Assembly: GCA_964509505.1 (NCBI GenBank)
Contig: CAZDYP010000157.1
Span: 1 to 12,982, forward strand
DNA length: 12,982 nucleotides
DNA from: CAZDYP01 sp964509505
Lineage (GTDB): Bacteria; Chloroflexota; Anaerolineae; JACRMK01
Direction: 5' to 3'
The first letter of the stretch is position 1. Each line of letters begins with the position of its first letter. The notes under the pieces are model-generated. The model saw only the letters and a program-made list of their open reading frames with translations. It did no database searches and had not been told where the DNA came from. This document shows, in pieces, positions 5,478 to 11,438 of this stretch. Position numbers and translations under genes: made by a program.

Positions 5478-6653
5478 ATGAGCGACACAGCTAGCCGTCC
5501 GCGCGCGCACCAGTGGAGCGAATTACGTGAGTCAGTGCGCGCACTTTGCCATCAATTCGGTAGTTCGTATTGGCAACAAGTCACCGCCGAGCAAGCATAC
5601 CCCGAAGCGTTCGTGCAAGCGCTGACCAAAGCGGGTTGGCTCGCGGCGCTGATTCCCGAAGCCTATGGCGGCGCAGGGCTTGGCATCACTGAAGCCTCGG
5701 TCATCCTCGAAGAGATCAATCGTTCAGGCGCGAACTCGGGCGCGTGCCACGCGCAAATGTACACGATGGGCACGATTCTGCGACATGGCTCGCCCGCACA
5801 GAAACAAACCTATCTGCCTCCAATTGCATCAGGCGAATTGCGCCTGCAAGCCTTCGCGGTCACAGAGCCGACGACCGGCACCGACACGACAAAGCTCAAA
5901 ACATTCGCAGAGCGCAGGGGCGACCGTTATATCGTCAACGGACAGAAGGTGTTCATCTCGCGTGTGCAACATTCGGAGCTGATGCTGTTGCTGGCGCGCA
6001 CAACGCCGCTCGCTCAAGTTACCAGAAAGACCGAAGGGCTATCGGTCTTTCTCGTGGATTTACGTGACGCCCTTGGCAGGGGCTTGACGGTACGCCCAAT
6101 TCGCAACATGGTCAATCACGAAACGAATGAGCTCTTTTTTGATGGCTTGGAAATTCCTGCGGAGAATCTCATCGGGCAAGCGGGACAAGGCTTTCGTTAC
6201 ATTCTCGATGGCATGAACGCCGAGCGCATTCTCATCGCCGCCGAGTGTATTGGCGATGGCTATTGGTTCGTGGATAAGGCTCGCCAGTATGCCAACGAGC
6301 GCATCGTCTTTGAGCGTCCCATCGGGCAGAATCAAGGCGTGCAGTTCCCCATCGCGCAAGCCTACGCGCATGTGCGCGCTGCCGATTTGATGCGCTACGA
6401 AGCGGCACAATTGTTTGATGCAGAACAATCGTGTGGCGCGGAAGCGAACATGGCGAAGCTGCTGGCGGCCGATGCGTCATGGGAAGCGGCGAATGTGTGT
6501 TTGCAGACGCACGGCGGCTATGGCTTCGCCGTTGAATACGATGTGGAACGCAAATTCCGCGAGACGCGGTTATATCAAGTCGCGCCTATCTCGACCAATT
6601 TGATTCTCGCGTATCTCGGCGAGCATGTGTTGGGTATGCCGCGATCGTATTAG
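5478..6653 (+). CDS. Acyl-CoA dehydrogenase (FAD-dependent, IVD/LCAD-type catalytic glutamate)
   Basis: 391 aa, normal for the family, which oxidises acyl-CoA to 2-enoyl-CoA and passes electrons to electron-transfer flavoprotein. Visible family segments are FAVTEPTTGTDTTKLKT (about 127-143, FAD/substrate region), NGQKVFISR (154-162), RIVFERPIGQNQGVQF (275-290) and QTHGGYGFAVEYDVERKFRE (343-362). The helix-K glutamate of medium-chain enzymes is absent (LYQVAPISTN in place of IYQIYEGTSQ). Instead E249 in GMNAER matches the helix-G base of isovaleryl- and long-chain acyl-CoA dehydrogenases, so the enzyme should be active. ATG 5478 is preceded by GGAG at 5466-5469; the frame is open upstream to 5364, but that part overlaps the BMC-P gene and is not family-like. 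It could act on the acyl-CoA made by the aldehyde dehydrogenase; that is inference. Confidence 0.92.
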   Translation: MSDTASRPRAHQWSELRESVRALCHQFGSSYWQQVTAEQAYPEAFVQALTKAGWLAALIPEAYGGAGLGITEASVILEEINRSGANSGACHAQMYTMGTILRHGSPAQKQTYLPPIASGELRLQAFAVTEPTTGTDTTKLKTFAERRGDRYIVNGQKVFISRVQHSELMLLLARTTPLAQVTRKTEGLSVFLVDLRDALGRGLTVRPIRNMVNHETNELFFDGLEIPAENLIGQAGQGFRYILDGMNAERILIAAECIGDGYWFVDKARQYANERIVFERPIGQNQGVQFPIAQAYAHVRAADLMRYEAAQLFDAEQSCGAEANMAKLLAADASWEAANVCLQTHGGYGFAVEYDVERKFRETRLYQVAPISTNLILAYLGEHVLGMPRSY

Positions 6654-6660
6654 ATAGATC

Positions 6661-6693
6661 AGACCTGACAGGTCTCTCAAACCTGTCAGGTCT
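6661..6693. repeat. 33-nt perfect palindrome (13-7-13), copy A
   Basis: The arms AGACCTGACAGGT and ACCTGTCAGGTCT are perfectly complementary around CTCTCAA. The element begins 7 nt after the acyl-CoA dehydrogenase stop codon and ends 12 nt before the tRNA-Glu -35 box. It may end transcription of the upstream gene, but no T-run follows the stem. It is the same size as the palindrome at 6858-6890 on the other side of the tRNA gene. Confidence 0.85.
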
Positions 6694-6705
6694 TCGTAAA
6701 GTATT

Positions 6706-6733
6706 TTGCAATCGCCCAACTTTCGATTACAAT
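6706..6733 (+). promoter_or_regulatory. Promoter of tRNA-Glu
   Basis: -35 TTGCAA (6706-6711, 5/6), 16-nt spacer, -10 TACAAT (6728-6733, 5/6). The expected start near 6740 leaves about 8 nt of leader before the mature tRNA, which is a usual arrangement. Confidence 0.75.
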
Positions 6734-6747
6734 AGGCGCTGTTCCCT

Positions 6748-6820
6748 GCCCTCATCGTCTAGTGGACTAGGACGCGGCCCTTTCAAGGCCAAAACCGGGA
6801 TTCGAATTCCCGTGAGGGCA
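6748..6820 (+). tRNA. tRNA-Glu (anticodon UUC)
   Basis: The 73-nt gene folds as a full cloverleaf: acceptor GCCCTCA/TGAGGGC (7 of 7 pairs), D stem GTC/GAC, and anticodon stem CGGCC/GGCCA with a C-A mismatch at the top pair. The anticodon loop CTTTCAA reads UUC at positions 34-36, the T stem is CGGGA/TCCCG around TTCGAAT, and the discriminator is A. The CCA end is not encoded. The overall sequence resembles E. coli tRNA-Glu. No copy of its 3' end was seen elsewhere in the window, so there is no evidence of use as an integration site here. Confidence 0.96.
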
Positions 6821-6857
6821 ACTGTATAAAACTCCGCCTTATGCGTCGCACCGTGCC

Positions 6858-6890
6858 AGACCCTAAAGGTTTTGAAAACCTTTAGGGTCT
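6858..6890. repeat. 33-nt perfect palindrome (13-7-13), copy B
   Basis: The arms AGACCCTAAAGGT and ACCTTTAGGGTCT are perfectly complementary around TTTGAAA, which itself extends the pairing to 16 bp with one central G. It matches copy A at the ends (AGACC/GGTCT) and at the inner AGGT/ACCT, but the four bases between differ, with compensating change in the other arm. It lies 38 nt after the tRNA and may also serve as a transcription stop, although no T-run follows. Confidence 0.88.
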
Positions 6891-6905
6891 CTAGCGTCTC
6901 CGTGC

Positions 6906-6934
6906 TTGACACCCCCCTCGCTCCTCGTTAAACT
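6906..6934 (+). promoter_or_regulatory. Candidate promoter of the ATPase-nuclease gene
   Basis: -35 TTGACA (6906-6911, 6/6), 17-nt spacer, -10 TAAACT (6929-6934, 4/6). Transcription would start near 6941. This excludes the in-frame GTG at 6935 and leaves AAAGGA (6943-6948) as the ribosome-binding site for ATG 6956. Confidence 0.6.
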
Positions 6935-6955
6935 GTGCCACGAAAGGAACACCCT

Positions 6956-8497
6956 ATGCGCGAGTTCAACATCTTCGGGCCCGTCAATCCGCGAGAGCAT
7001 TACCACGTCAACCGCGTCGCCACTAAAGCGGCGATGCGCGCCAAGATCGAGAAGGGCCGCTACTTCACGCTCAACGCGGGACGACAAACGGGCAAGACCA
7101 CCTTGTTCCGCGAAGTCGTCGCCGAGCTGGAGCAGACGAGCGACTACTTCGGCATCTTGCTGGATTTTGAGCTGCTGACAGATTTCCCCTCAGACCAAGT
7201 CTATGAACGACTAGGACGAGTGTTGGAGGGATGGCGATTTACTTGGCCCGCAGCGCCTGTGCCTTCCCCCATGCGTCATCAAGGCGACTTCGCTGATTGG
7301 CTGCGCGCTACCGCGCAAGCCTTGGGGCGGCGCGGCGTGCTGATCATTGACGAGTTCGATGCTTGGCCCCCTGAATTGTTGCGCCCGTTGCTGATGCAAT
7401 TTCGCGGCATGTATTTAGAGCGCAATAACCCCAATTATCATGCGCTGCAAAGTGTCGTCCTCGTCGGCGTCCGCAACATTCCCTCTTTGCTTGAAGGCAC
7501 ACAATCGCCGTTCAACATCGCCGATCAATTCACCGTGCCTTACTTCACACCCGACGAAGTGACCGACTTGCTCACACAGCATACGCAAGAAACGGGACAA
7601 CTCTTCGAGCCAGCCGTCATGCACGCCATTCACCGCGAGAGCGCAGGACAACCGTTCCTCGTCAATCGCCTCGCGCAAATTCTGACGCAAGACCTTGTGC
7701 CTGACCCGCAACAACCTATCACACAAGTGGTTCTGACTCGCGCACTGGCGCTGTTGCTCACCGAAGACAACACGCACTTCGCTTCGATTGTCTCCAAAGC
7801 CACGCCGCATCGCGCGCGTTTATGGCGCGCCTTGTTTTACAACGAAGACCTCCACGACTTCCTCGACCCCGCCGCGCGCGAATTGATTATGTATGGTGTC
7901 CTGAGCGTCGTGCCTGAGCGTGATAACGTGCGCGTCGCGCGCGTCGCCAATCCCATCTACCGCAAGATGCTGTTGCTACGCTTCAAACCGCCACCTACCG
8001 AGTTGCCCCTCAACGGCTCGTTCCGCGAACGCTTCATCATCAACGGCTTGTTGGATTTCGACGGCTTGCTCGACAGCTTCGCCCAGTTCATGCGCGCACA
8101 TGGGGTGCGTTTGCTCAAGAGCGAAGCCACAGGCAGACCACTCGAAATCAGCGGGCAATATCTGTTGCTGAGCTATCTCACCGCCGCGTTCAACGGCCTC
8201 GGCGGGCACGTCACCATCGAATCGTTGTCGAGTGCAGGTGAAATGGATTTGCTGGTTTTCTACCACCAAGACCGCTTCATCGTCGAAACGAAAGTGTGGT
8301 ATGGCTCCGCCTCATTCGAGAGAGGTAAACAACAACTCGTGGACTATCTGCGCGCGATGAATTTACCCAAGGGCTACATGGTCATCTTCGACCTACAACG
8401 CGATGCTCATCCGTTGCTGACAGAGCACGGCGAGGTGTTCGAATTGACCATAGACGACAAACACCTGCGCGTCTATCTCGTCATGGTTGAGACCTAA
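6956..8497 (+). CDS. AAA-type ATPase with C-terminal PD-(D/E)XK nuclease-like domain
   Basis: 513 aa, cytosolic. Residues 4-60 (FNIFGPVNPREHYHV then RYFTLNAGRQTGKTTLF) match the AAA-like proteins whose P-loop reads (P/G)RQxGKT; Walker A is 42-48 and Walker B is VLIIDE at 128-133. VVLVGVRN (167-174) fits the sensor-1 strand, and a helical C-lobe follows. Residues about 400-480 carry a PD-(D/E)XK-like core: D431 (GEMDLLVFY), E444 and K446 (FIVETKVW), then FERGKQQLVDYL with Q459/Q460. Restriction-like nuclease domains have this layout, and similar ATPase-nuclease fusions are common as stand-alone genes of unknown role, sometimes suspected in defence or mobile-element biology. The start is ATG 6956 with AAAGGA upstream. 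It sits between tRNA-Glu and convergent dinB, with no partner gene. The domain-family assignment is from motif recognition only. Confidence 0.82.
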   Translation: MREFNIFGPVNPREHYHVNRVATKAAMRAKIEKGRYFTLNAGRQTGKTTLFREVVAELEQTSDYFGILLDFELLTDFPSDQVYERLGRVLEGWRFTWPAAPVPSPMRHQGDFADWLRATAQALGRRGVLIIDEFDAWPPELLRPLLMQFRGMYLERNNPNYHALQSVVLVGVRNIPSLLEGTQSPFNIADQFTVPYFTPDEVTDLLTQHTQETGQLFEPAVMHAIHRESAGQPFLVNRLAQILTQDLVPDPQQPITQVVLTRALALLLTEDNTHFASIVSKATPHRARLWRALFYNEDLHDFLDPAARELIMYGVLSVVPERDNVRVARVANPIYRKMLLLRFKPPPTELPLNGSFRERFIINGLLDFDGLLDSFAQFMRAHGVRLLKSEATGRPLEISGQYLLLSYLTAAFNGLGGHVTIESLSSAGEMDLLVFYHQDRFIVETKVWYGSASFERGKQQLVDYLRAMNLPKGYMVIFDLQRDAHPLLTEHGEVFELTIDDKHLRVYLVMVET

Positions 8498-8542
8498 CAA
8501 GTCTGCCTATTCGCGTTGCGTTACACCAAACCCTTAGGGTCT
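8490..8542. repeat. Degenerate or split copy of the 33-nt palindrome between convergent gene ends
   Basis: CAAACCCTTAGGGTCT (8527-8542) matches 14 of 16 bases of the right half of palindrome copy B. On the left, AGACCTA (8490-8496) could pair with the TAGGGTCT end with one bulge, giving a large hairpin that spans both stop codons. The half copy supplies the last dinB codons. A shared bidirectional transcription stop is possible but not shown. Confidence 0.5.
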
Positions 8543-9705
8543 CCCTCCTTATCCACCCACCTCCCCCGCCGAATCGCCTCCTCCCCAAACTTTGCGCGGA
8601 TGTCATCCACTGTCGCATCTAGTCGTGAGCGTTTCTCGTCGCCTGTCTCGAAGAACGAGAGTTGCCGTCCCGTAATCAAGTTCGTCGCGCGCACACCTAA
8701 CAAGCGCACCTTCGCTCCACGCTTGAGCGTTGCAGTCAACAACTCTGCTGCCGCCTGATAAATATCCGTCGCCGCGTCCGTTGGTTGCGCGAGCGTCGTC
8801 TGTCGCGTCAACGTCTCGAAGTTCGTCCAGCGCACCTTGATGGCGACGGTCTTGGCTTGCAAACCTTCTTTGCGTAAATCGTGTCCTACCTCTTCGGATA
8901 ATGACAACAGCACACGCTTCAAGTACGCCACATCACCCATATCGTTGACGAATGTCGTCTCACGGCTAACCGATTTCGTCGGGCGTTCTGTCTCGACCAA
9001 GCTGCTATCGCCCCCATGCGCCTTGCGTTGCAACTCCAACGCCCACACACCAAACTCGCGTTGCAATGGTTTGAGTGGCGCAACTTGCAATGCGCCAATC
9101 GTGCGAATACCCAACGCCTCCAGACGCGCGGCGGTCTTCGGTCCCACGCCCCACAATTTGCCAATGGGCAATGGCGCGAGAAACTGCGCTTCCTCGCCCG
9201 CATTCACTTGTAACAATCCATCAGGCTTGCCTTGATTGGATGCAATCTTGGCGACGAGCTTGTTTGACGCAATGCCCACAGTGCAGGATAACCCTACCTC
9301 CTCACGGATACGCCGCTTGAGATCAGCCGCCAATGTGCGCGCCTCGCCCCACGCCACCACGCCGTCCGTCGCATCGAGAAACACTTCGTCTATGGACACT
9401 TGTTCGACAGGGCAACCATAATCATGGATGATTTGCATCACGCGGCGCGAGTGTTCACGATAGACCTCGAAGCGCGGTGGTGTGCGAATGGCGTGCGGAC
9501 ACAGCTTCAGCGCCTGTCCCATCGGCAGCGCGGAACGCACACCGAACTGGCGCGCCGCATACGAGCACGACGACACGACGCCGCGCTCTTCAGGTTTGCC
9601 ACCGACGAGGATAGGCTTGCCGCGCCATTCAGGATGCAACAATTCCTCGACCGAAGCGTAGAACGCATCGAGGTCGAGACAAAGAATGATTCGTGTGTAA
9701 GCCAT
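8521..9705 (-). CDS. dinB: DNA polymerase IV (Y-family translesion polymerase)
   Basis: 394 aa from ATG 9705. The error-prone polymerase bypasses DNA lesions. Catalytic acidic residues are D11 (DLDAFYASVEE) and D106-E107 (SIDEVFLDAT); Y16 is at the steric-gate position that excludes ribonucleotides. Other family segments are GGKPEERGVVSSCSYAAR (35-52), GIASNKLVAKIAS (144-156), the helix-hairpin-helix KLWGVGPKTAARLEALGIRTIGAL (183-206), and a little-finger domain (about 244-345). QLSFF (348-352) fits a beta-clamp-binding motif and is followed by a ~40-residue tail. The last codons (GDPKGLV) and stop lie in a half copy of a palindromic repeat. An in-frame TTG at 9741 would add 12 residues unlike the family. 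It is convergent with the ATPase gene. Confidence 0.96.
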   Translation of the reverse strand: MAYTRIILCLDLDAFYASVEELLHPEWRGKPILVGGKPEERGVVSSCSYAARQFGVRSALPMGQALKLCPHAIRTPPRFEVYREHSRRVMQIIHDYGCPVEQVSIDEVFLDATDGVVAWGEARTLAADLKRRIREEVGLSCTVGIASNKLVAKIASNQGKPDGLLQVNAGEEAQFLAPLPIGKLWGVGPKTAARLEALGIRTIGALQVAPLKPLQREFGVWALELQRKAHGGDSSLVETERPTKSVSRETTFVNDMGDVAYLKRVLLSLSEEVGHDLRKEGLQAKTVAIKVRWTNFETLTRQTTLAQPTDAATDIYQAAAELLTATLKRGAKVRLLGVRATNLITGRQLSFFETGDEKRSRLDATVDDIRAKFGEEAIRRGRWVDKEGDPKGLV

Positions 9706-9750
9706 CGGTTGGATTATGGCGAAAGCGTTACCGCGCGTCAATCAGCAAAT

Positions 9751-9781
9751 TTTATAGAAATTACGCCGCCGACCATTTCAA
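9751..9781 (-). promoter_or_regulatory. Weak candidate promoter of dinB
   Basis: On the minus strand, TTGAAA (9781-9776) and TATAAA (9756-9751) are each 5/6 matches, but the 19-nt spacer is long. The start would be near 9744, giving a ~40-nt leader. No clear SOS (LexA) operator was recognised. Confidence 0.35.
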
Positions 9782-9833
9782 CACAACCCTCTAAAAATGT
9801 TGACATTCAAATTCAGTAACTTCTGCTCACGGC

Positions 9834-9898
9834 GGATTTGTAATGCTAAAGCACCGCTTCGCTGTCCGCCATTCCAACGCGGGATTACAAATCCCGCG
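9834..9898. repeat. Nested inverted repeats (GGATTTGTAAT family)
   Basis: GGATTTGTAAT (9834-9844) is exactly complementary to ATTACAAATCC (9884-9894). The second arm is itself part of a tight hairpin, CGCGGGATT-ACA-AATCCCGCG (9878-9898), with 9-bp arms and a 3-nt loop, so the two structures are mutually exclusive. It resembles short dispersed 'ATTACAAATCC' repeats I have seen in other bacterial genomes; that recognition is from memory. Confidence 0.7.
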
Positions 9899-9992
9899 CG
9901 AGCAAAGAGCTTACCGATTTTCGGCAACGCCGTGTCAAAACTCATTAGGGGACATCCATGCTTCCTTTTTCAGAACTGTGCAATTTCTAACC

Positions 9993-10020
9993 TTGACAAA
10001 GACGCACAAGCGACAATAAT
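9993..10020 (+). promoter_or_regulatory. Promoter of the CPG2-like peptidase gene
   Basis: -35 TTGACA (9993-9998, 6/6), 16-nt spacer, -10 AATAAT (10015-10020, 5/6). Transcription would start near 10027, giving a ~32-nt leader to ATG 10059. The only ribosome-binding candidate, AGGA (10043-10046), is 12 nt from the ATG, which is rather far. Confidence 0.7.
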
Positions 10021-10058
10021 CAAATACGACTTCAACTCTCATAGGATGTTTTTTTCGT

Positions 10059-11228
10059 ATGAACGACATCAGCACGTTTCTCGAAAACACCCAGGCCGAT
10101 TTTCTGCGCGACCTCGCCGCGCTCGTCAATCGCGATTGCGGCACGTACAACAAAGCAGGCGTGGACAGCGTCGGCGCGTGGATTGCCGCGCGCTGCCATG
10201 AATGGGGTTGGCATATCGAGCGATTGCCACAAGAAACTTATGGCGATTGCTGGGTCGCGCGTGTGCGTGGCGATGGCGCGGGACGCATCATGCTCAGCGG
10301 TCATCTCGACACCGTATATCCCGATGGCACTGCCGCCGCACGCCCGATGCGGTCCGATGGCAATCGCATCCTCGGGCCTGGCGCGTGCGACATGAAGGCC
10401 GGCGTGCTGGCAGGTATGTATGCGGTGCGCGCATTGCAAACGACTGGCTTTCATGATTTCAACGAGCTCGTCTTCTTCTTCAACAGCGAAGAGGAGGTCG
10501 GGTCGCCCGTTTCGCGCCAACTCTATGCGCCCATCGCACGCACAATGGATGCGGCATTAGTGCTTGAAGCGGCACGCGCCAACGGCGACATCGTCAGCGC
10601 ACGCAAAGGCGCAGGTCTGTTCAAGATTCACGTGAAGGGCAAGGCGGCTCACGCAGGCGTCGAACCAGAGAAAGGCGCGAATGCAATTCTCGAACTCGCA
10701 CATCAAATCATCGCCGCGCAAAAACTCAATGGCATCGCGCAAGGCGTGACAGTCAACGTCGGCATCGTCAGCGGCGGCGCACGCACCAACGTCGTGCCTG
10801 ACGATGCGTATGTTGACGTGGATGTGCGCGCCACCGATCCGCAGGGCGCAGAAGTCGTGACGCGCGCATTGAACGACTTGCCCAATCACGTCACCATCGC
10901 GCGCACGCAAGTTGAGGTGACGGGACACTTTGGCGCGCCCCCCATGCCGAAGACGCCCGCGATTGCGTTGATGGTTGACATCACACAGAGCATCGCGCAT
11001 GAGTTGGGCTTCGCGGCGAACGACACGGCCACGGGTGGTGTATCGGATGCGAATATGCTTGCGGGACAGGGTGTGCCTGTCATTGATGGACTCGGGCCCG
11101 TCGGCGGTCTCGATCACAGTCCCGACGAATACATTGACGCCGACAGCATCGTGCCGCGCACCACACTCATTGCAGAATTGATACGTCGCACGTTGGCGCA
11201 ACGCGCACAACTCGCCGCGCTTCGTTGA
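10059..11228 (+). CDS. M20 family zinc metallopeptidase, carboxypeptidase G2-like
   Basis: 389 aa, co-catalytic di-zinc hydrolase that cleaves amide bonds of N-acylated amino acids or small peptides. The zinc ligands and catalytic residues of carboxypeptidase G2 are all visible: H82 and D84 (GHLDTVYPDG), bridging D111 (GPGACDMKAG), base E145 and ligand E146 (NSEEEVGS), E170 (LVLE), and H353 (GLDHSPDEY). H198 (GKAAHAG) in the dimerisation domain is the substrate-binding histidine. There is no signal peptide (MNDISTFLENTQ), so it is probably cytosolic, unlike secreted CPG2. E170 suggests the CPG2/M20A glutamate-carboxypeptidase branch, but the substrate is unknown. It has its own promoter and is followed after 210 bp by a second M20 gene. 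Confidence 0.93.
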   Translation: MNDISTFLENTQADFLRDLAALVNRDCGTYNKAGVDSVGAWIAARCHEWGWHIERLPQETYGDCWVARVRGDGAGRIMLSGHLDTVYPDGTAAARPMRSDGNRILGPGACDMKAGVLAGMYAVRALQTTGFHDFNELVFFFNSEEEVGSPVSRQLYAPIARTMDAALVLEAARANGDIVSARKGAGLFKIHVKGKAAHAGVEPEKGANAILELAHQIIAAQKLNGIAQGVTVNVGIVSGGARTNVVPDDAYVDVDVRATDPQGAEVVTRALNDLPNHVTIARTQVEVTGHFGAPPMPKTPAIALMVDITQSIAHELGFAANDTATGGVSDANMLAGQGVPVIDGLGPVGGLDHSPDEYIDADSIVPRTTLIAELIRRTLAQRAQLAALR

Positions 11229-11241
11229 TAGCATACCAAAC

Positions 11242-11265
11242 CGCAGAGACGCAGAGACGCAGAGA
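11242..11265 (+). repeat. Three tandem CGCAGAGA units
   Basis: Three exact 8-nt copies, 15 nt after the peptidase stop codon. I recognise this 'CGCAGAGACGCAGAGA' tract as a short repeat common in gaps of other bacterial genomes. Confidence 0.85.
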
Positions 11266-11330
11266 AAAATTTATTAGAGCAAATCTCAACTCAGTGTATG
11301 CGCCACACAACTCACTGCATTCCAAAATCT

Positions 11331-11397
11331 CACGCAAAGACGCTAAGAAACGCAAAGATCACAAAACAAAAGCTTTGCGTGCTTTGCGTTTCTTAGC
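11331..11397. repeat. Interlocked inverted repeats rich in GCAAAG/CTTTGC
   Basis: GCTAAGAAACGCAAAG (11342-11357) is exactly complementary to CTTTGCGTTTCTTAGC (11382-11397). CACGCAAAG (11331-11339) is exactly complementary to CTTTGCGTG (11373-11381). The two pairings interlock, so an RNA copy could form a pseudoknot or switch between folds. It lies between the two M20 genes, 41 nt before the second start. It resembles the dispersed 'CACGCAAAGACGC' intergenic repeats. Confidence 0.8.
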
Positions 11398-11438
11398 ATC
11401 TATGTCCCCTTTAGGGGGATTGAATGAAAGAGGTTACC

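Larger units (their letters stand above)
9706..10058. other. Divergent intergenic region between dinB and an M20 peptidase gene
   Basis: These 353 bp contain no convincing gene. They hold the weak dinB promoter (9751-9781), a nested inverted repeat (9834-9898), and a good promoter for the rightward peptidase gene (9993-10020). The stretch 9899-9992 shows nothing I can name. Open frames crossing the region on the + strand are continuations of antisense frames over dinB and show no family features. Confidence 0.8.

Noticed and set aside
4817..5488. 223-codon minus-strand open frame over both BMC-P genes
   Set aside because: The EutN-family genes on the + strand are clear; the antisense product is low-complexity (Ser/Thr/Ala-rich) without domains.
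5478..5560. Encapsulation peptide on the acyl-CoA dehydrogenase
   Set aside because: The N-terminal helix (QWSELRESVRALCHQ) is the normal first helix of the family and lacks a separating linker.
6748..6820. tRNA-Glu as an integration site for the ATPase-nuclease gene
   Set aside because: No second copy of the tRNA 3' end and no integrase in the window.
9400..9819. 139-codon + strand open frame opposite the dinB start
   Set aside because: Antisense to the catalytic core of dinB; no family features and no ribosome-binding site.
9800..9828. TTGACA at 9800-9805 as a promoter
   Set aside because: No acceptable -10 at 16-18 nt on the + strand.
10557..11234. 225-codon minus-strand open frame
   Set aside because: Antisense to the CPG2-like peptidase, whose zinc-site residues are all intact; long antisense frames are expected with this codon use.
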